A stretch of 9,882 nucleotides of DNA, taken from Cloacimonetes bacterium UBA5210. Its GTDB lineage: Bacteria > Cloacimonadota > Cloacimonadia > Cloacimonadales > Cloacimonadaceae. A program made the position numbers and the translations under genes. The notes under the pieces are model-generated. The model was not told the origin of the DNA. It saw nothing but the letters and a program-made list of their open reading frames with translations, and made no database searches. The stretch is taken from positions 34,747 to 44,628 of the forward strand of contig DHVK01000035.1 in assembly GCA_002412625.1 (NCBI GenBank), given 5' to 3'. Of the stretch, positions 7,013-9,882 are shown piece after piece. Positions within the stretch are counted from its first letter, which is position 1, and every line of letters begins with the position of its first letter.

Positions 7013-7938
7013 AGATAGTATTTGCCGGAAGCTCTGAGTTTGCGATTTCCGCGCTGGAAGAACTCCATGCCGAGCCCGCGCACACAGTGCTTCTGGCAAT
7101 CAGCCAACCCCCCCGCCCCAAAGGCCGCAAACAGCTTTTGGAAGCCACCCCCCTGGCGCAGGCGGCGCAAAGCCTGGGCATCCCCACATTTTGCCCGGAG
7201 GATGTGAACAGCCCGGATAGCCTTGCGAAGCTGGCGGAGCTGGAGGCAGAGATCCTGATCACGGCCTCTTACGGCGCCTTCCTGGGCAAAACTCTGCGCA
7301 AGCTATATCCGCACCCGGCGATCAACCTGCACCCTTCGCTATTGCCCTTACATCGCGGCCCTTCCCCCATCCGCGCCGCTATCCTGGCCGGACAGCAGTT
7401 TACCGGAACCAGCATCTTCCGCCTTTCTCAAAAGATGGATGCCGGCCCCATCCTGATCCGGGAACAGCTGGAGATAGAACCCAACGAGGATTACAGCAGC
7501 CTGCACACCCGCCTGGCAAACCAGGCCGCAAGGCTTCTGCTCTGCTATCTGCAAAAGCCCTCAGATTTCCCGGAACACAAGCAGGATCACGCTCTTGCCA
7601 CCTATTCCCGGATGGTGGTGAAGGACGATCTGCATCTGAATTTCAAGCAACCAGCGGAACTGCTCAACCGGCAGATCCGCGCCTATGCCTGCGAACCCGG
7701 AGCTTATGTGAATTTTCGGGACAAGCAGCTCAAGATTCTGCAGGCAGAGATCACCGCGACCCGCTCTGTAAAGGAGGCGGGCAGCATCTCCGGGATCTTT
7801 CCCGGGACCGGATTCAGTATATCCACCGCGGATTATGACCTGAAGATACTGATGGTTCAATCCGCCGGCAAGAAACAGATGGATGCCCGGCAGTTTATCC
7901 TGGGCGCCCGGCTGGAAATTGGAGAAAGGATAGAGTAA
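7009..7938 (+). CDS. fmt: Methionyl-tRNA formyltransferase
   Basis: Fmt transfers a formyl group from 10-formyl-tetrahydrofolate to methionyl-initiator tRNA. The product is 309 residues, typical length. The N-terminal catalytic domain begins with MKIVFAGSSEFA. It has the folate-site motif SLLPLHRGPSPI and the catalytic set N106, H108 (INLHPS) and D144 (MDAGP), with the same spacing as in the E. coli enzyme. The C-terminal part from about 205 (DLHLNF, then QIRAYACEPGAY) fits the tRNA-binding domain. The usual TPVK-like segment early in the protein is replaced by QPPRPKGRKQ, still with the proline- and basic-rich character. GAGGA lies only 3 bases before the start, so coupling to def (ATGA overlap) probably matters more. 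Confidence 0.97.
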   Translation: MKIVFAGSSEFAISALEELHAEPAHTVLLAISQPPRPKGRKQLLEATPLAQAAQSLGIPTFCPEDVNSPDSLAKLAELEAEILITASYGAFLGKTLRKLYPHPAINLHPSLLPLHRGPSPIRAAILAGQQFTGTSIFRLSQKMDAGPILIREQLEIEPNEDYSSLHTRLANQAARLLLCYLQKPSDFPEHKQDHALATYSRMVVKDDLHLNFKQPAELLNRQIRAYACEPGAYVNFRDKQLKILQAEITATRSVKEAGSISGIFPGTGFSISTADYDLKILMVQSAGKKQMDARQFILGARLEIGERIE

Positions 7939-8687
7939 TGAAAGAGTATTATCTGTCAGTGATAAAGTTTCCGCTATTGGTGAGCAGCAGCCTGTTCATC
8001 CTGGCAATCGCGTTTTTCGGCACCGCTTTGGGTAGCTATTTTCGGCTTGGTCTATCGCTAACCGAGACAGTTGTTTACACCATGTTATTCATCTTGCTGG
8101 TGATTCTGGTGTCTTCCTGGATCTTGACCCTGTTGGCCACGCATCACCCCATCCGGCCAAAATGGATGCTGAACTTCAGCAAATGGATGCTGGCTTTTGT
8201 CTATTACTATCTGGCACGCGCTCTGGGCTCCATTACTCTGCAAAAGAAGGAATCCTGGCAAGAGAGTTTCCTGAATTTCAACAACGAGATTGTGCTCTCC
8301 CAAGCCCGCGACATCAGCCACAAAAACATCCTCCTGCTCCTGCCTCATTGTCTGCAAAATTCCGAGTGCAAAATCCGTATCACCGGAGACATCAATGAAT
8401 GCGCCCTATGCGGAAAATGCGACATCGCCGAGATCAAGAAGATGGCGCACAAATATAACGTGAAAGCAGCGGTTGCCACCGGTGGTTCTTTGGCGCGAAA
8501 GCTGATCAAAGATCATGCCCCGAATGTGATCGTGGCGGTAGCCTGTCATCGTGACCTCACCGACGGAGTGCGTGATGCCTGGAAAGTTCCGGTCTATGGC
8601 GTGCTCAATGAAAGGCCCAATGGCCCCTGTTTTGACACCACGGTTAGCATCAAAACCATCGAATTTGCGATCAAGAAGTTTCAATGA
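7938..8687 (+). CDS. DUF116 family membrane protein, cysteine-rich
   Basis: The 249-residue product has two hydrophobic helices at about 10-33 and 44-68, then a soluble domain matching the DUF116 pattern as I recall it. That domain has LLLLPHCLQ (132-140), INECALCGKC (152-161), VATGGSLARK (179-188), VAVACHRDL (199-207) and VLNERPNGPC (222-231). Seven cysteines (138, 144, 155, 158, 161, 203, 231) all fall in the conserved soluble part. The CxxCxxC cluster suggests an iron-sulfur or zinc site, but no function is established to my knowledge. The start overlaps the fmt stop by one base (TAATG) and has its own strong site, AAAGGA, 7 bases upstream. Genes of this family often sit beside fmt and def, which may hint at a shared process. 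Confidence 0.9.
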   Translation: MKEYYLSVIKFPLLVSSSLFILAIAFFGTALGSYFRLGLSLTETVVYTMLFILLVILVSSWILTLLATHHPIRPKWMLNFSKWMLAFVYYYLARALGSITLQKKESWQESFLNFNNEIVLSQARDISHKNILLLLPHCLQNSECKIRITGDINECALCGKCDIAEIKKMAHKYNVKAAVATGGSLARKLIKDHAPNVIVAVACHRDLTDGVRDAWKVPVYGVLNERPNGPCFDTTVSIKTIEFAIKKFQ

Positions 8688-9511
8688 AGACACATCAAAT
8701 CATCCTCCTGGGCATCCTTTTGCTGATCATCAATGCCGGGATAACGCTGGCTTTGATCAATGCTTTCGGAGGCAGACCCTCAGCCGCGCACACCATGTTC
8801 AGCGCCCCTGATGTGCCCTGCGACAGCACCGGTACCAGCCGCCAAAACGCCATCACCCGCGCGGTGGCGGAGATTGAGCCGGCGGTCGTGAGCGTAAACG
8901 TGATCAAGACCCAGATTGTGCGCGGCAGGATAAGCTTCGGCTTGTTTGGTTTTTTCGACAATTTTGGCCCCATGCAGCGTCAGGTGCAATCCCTGGGCAG
9001 CGGCGTGATCTACGATCCGGATGGCTTCATTCTGACCAACGCGCATGTGGTGCAAGGCGCCACCGAGATCAAAGTGGTGCTGAGCGATAACCGCGAATTT
9101 GACGCGGAAATCCTGGGGCTGGATGCGGAACACGACATCGCGGTTCTGCGCATCCGGGGCAATCAATTGCCTTTTGCCAGGCTGGGGGATTCGGACAGCA
9201 TCATGGTGGGCGAGTGGAGTATCGCGCTGGGAAATCCTTACGGCTATGTGATGAACGATGCCAAACCCACCGTCAGCGTTGGCGTGATCTCAGCTTTGGG
9301 CAGAAACCTGGAACTGGGTAACGCGCGATATTATAACCTGATTCAGACCGATACCGCCATCAATCAGGGCAATAGCGGCGGACCGCTGGTGAATATCCAC
9401 GGTGAGGTGATCGGGATCAATACCATGATTCTCTCCGAAACCGGCGGCAATATCGGCTTGGGCTTCGCGGTCCCGATCAACATCGTGAAAGGGATTGTGG
9501 AGAAGATCTAG
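8684..9511 (+). CDS. htrA: HtrA/DegP-type serine protease lacking a PDZ domain
   Basis: HtrA proteases degrade or chaperone misfolded proteins in the periplasm. The 275-residue product starts with a hydrophobic signal or anchor (about 5-28) and a linker with a phenylalanine/glycine-rich loop (FGLFGFFDNFG). It then has a complete trypsin-like domain: H121 in LTNAHVV, D151 in HDIAVL and S231 in GNSGGPL. It ends in GLGFAVPINIVKGIVEKI, the normal end of the protease domain, and stops where family members continue into one or two PDZ domains. Thirty further codons in frame after the stop, and the other frames, show no PDZ-like sequence. The protein is therefore either naturally PDZ-less or truncated by a rearrangement, and the repeat-bearing tail begins close by. 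Start overlaps the DUF116 stop by ATGA. All catalytic residues are intact, so activity is plausible. Confidence 0.92.
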   Translation: MKTHQIILLGILLLIINAGITLALINAFGGRPSAAHTMFSAPDVPCDSTGTSRQNAITRAVAEIEPAVVSVNVIKTQIVRGRISFGLFGFFDNFGPMQRQVQSLGSGVIYDPDGFILTNAHVVQGATEIKVVLSDNREFDAEILGLDAEHDIAVLRIRGNQLPFARLGDSDSIMVGEWSIALGNPYGYVMNDAKPTVSVGVISALGRNLELGNARYYNLIQTDTAINQGNSGGPLVNIHGEVIGINTMILSETGGNIGLGFAVPINIVKGIVEKI

Positions 9512-9702
9512 CAGTCCGCGGATTCTCCGGTTTGTGCTTTTGGACTTCATGTAGTGGGTTTTGCGAGAGCAGGATGTTTGAAGTCCAAACCGGCTGCAAA
9601 ATAGTAGTATAAGCGTAATTCTTCTTGCCGGCTTGAACTCCAGTGCATGATTTGAGTGAAGCAGGCTGCCCGAAACAGCATTTCCGCTGCAATCATGAGC
9701 CT
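9512..9702. other. Noncoding region after htrA
   Basis: This 190-bp stretch lies between the htrA stop and the right repeat copy. Short open frames on the minus strand (9477-9692 and 9547-9750) show no recognisable motif and I do not call them genes. It contains a long hairpin (listed separately) and a copy of GCTTGAACTC (9631-9640) that recurs inside the repeat at 9755-9764. I see no convincing T-tailed terminator for the operon here. Confidence 0.5.
9528..9592. repeat. Inverted repeat (hairpin) after htrA
   Basis: TTTGGACTTCA (9539-9549) is an exact inverted match to TGAAGTCCAAA (9579-9589), giving an 11-bp stem around a 29-base loop. CCGGTT at 9528-9533 can also pair with AACCGG at 9587-9592, extending the base if the bases between bulge out. 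Neither strand has a T run after the stem, so it is not a standard intrinsic terminator. It could stabilise the 3' end of the operon RNA or be part of the neighbouring repeat element. Confidence 0.6.
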
Positions 9703-9854
9703 GGTTTTAGCTTGGTTTTGTGCCGAAATTCTGCTGTGAACACAGGACAATAACAGCTTGAACTCAGCTTTATCCTATCTTGATTAAGGGGGAGAACCTT
9801 GAGCTTTGATGCTTGTTGCTTGGGGGAAGAAATGCTGTGGGGAGCAAAATGGCC
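9703..9854 (-). repeat. Flanking noncoding repeat, right copy (inverted)
   Basis: This is the inverted partner of 1-152, about 93% identical over the full 152 bases. Its outer end is at 9854, where the match to the window start ends only because the other copy runs out. The 28 bases 9855-9882 may be unique flank or more of the same repeat. In-frame stops interrupt the frame that is open in the left copy, which supports a noncoding element. No transposase, terminal direct repeat or target-site duplication is visible. Confidence 0.9.
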
Positions 9855-9882
9855 CTTGGCGGGTACTCGACAGAAAAACGTT

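Noticed and set aside
9512..9604. Frameshifted PDZ domain continuing htrA
   Set aside because: Translation of the in-frame readthrough (30 codons to the next stop) and of other frames gives nothing like the PDZ start that normally follows the protease domain.
9477..9750. Short minus-strand open frames after htrA
   Set aside because: They overlap the htrA end and the repeat, lack recognisable motifs, and the corresponding frame in the left repeat copy hits a stop soon after the shared part.
1..9854. Composite transposon bounded by inverted repeats
   Set aside because: The segment holds essential core genes and an origin, with no transposase or target duplication. Two members of a scattered repeat family explain it better.

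Overview
The window looks like a chromosomal replication-origin region from a diderm (Gram-negative-type) bacterium. The diderm assignment rests on two lipobox-bearing lipoproteins, a SurA-type periplasmic chaperone, YajC and an HtrA-type protease. I cannot name the organism from the sequence. The gene order and the style of the lipoproteins fit the Fibrobacteres-Chlorobi-Bacteroidetes group or Cloacimonadota-like lineages, but that is a guess.

Layout. Positions 1-152 are one copy of a noncoding repeat whose inverted partner lies at 9703-9854. Positions 153-636 are the dnaA upstream region, with a minus-strand terminator-like hairpin and three perfect DnaA boxes. dnaA (637-1977) is followed by a 325-bp noncoding region (1978-2302) rich in DnaA boxes. 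This region ends in a run of CTA triplets and an AT-rich patch, and it is the probable oriC. dnaN, the usual next gene, is absent. Nine co-directional genes then run from 2303 to 9511 with almost no spacing: a lipoprotein of unknown role, a lipoprotein parvulin-like foldase, surA-like, pgpA, yajC, def, fmt, a DUF116 membrane protein and a short htrA. Five junctions are 4-bp ATGA overlaps and one is a 1-bp TAATG overlap, so this is very probably one operon.

How the genes work together. DnaA should bind both upstream of its own gene (autoregulation) and in the origin. The operon combines envelope protein handling (two PPIase-like chaperones, YajC of the Sec translocon, an HtrA protease), phospholipid synthesis (PgpA) and N-terminal formyl-methionine metabolism (Fmt adds the formyl group to initiator tRNA, Def removes it from new proteins). 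Its genes are transcribed away from the origin, that is, co-directionally with the fork.

Points that stand out: a bipartite origin with DnaA boxes repeatedly paired at 11-bp spacing; a candidate basal unwinding element with DnaA-trio-like triplets; a diverged inverted repeat at both ends of the window; an HtrA that stops at the protease/PDZ boundary just before the repeat-bearing tail; and a SurA whose two parvulin domains each keep only one of the two conserved histidines. I found no CRISPR array, tRNA, rRNA or transposase gene. I see no wholly new system. The origin architecture and the flanking repeat are the parts most worth following up.
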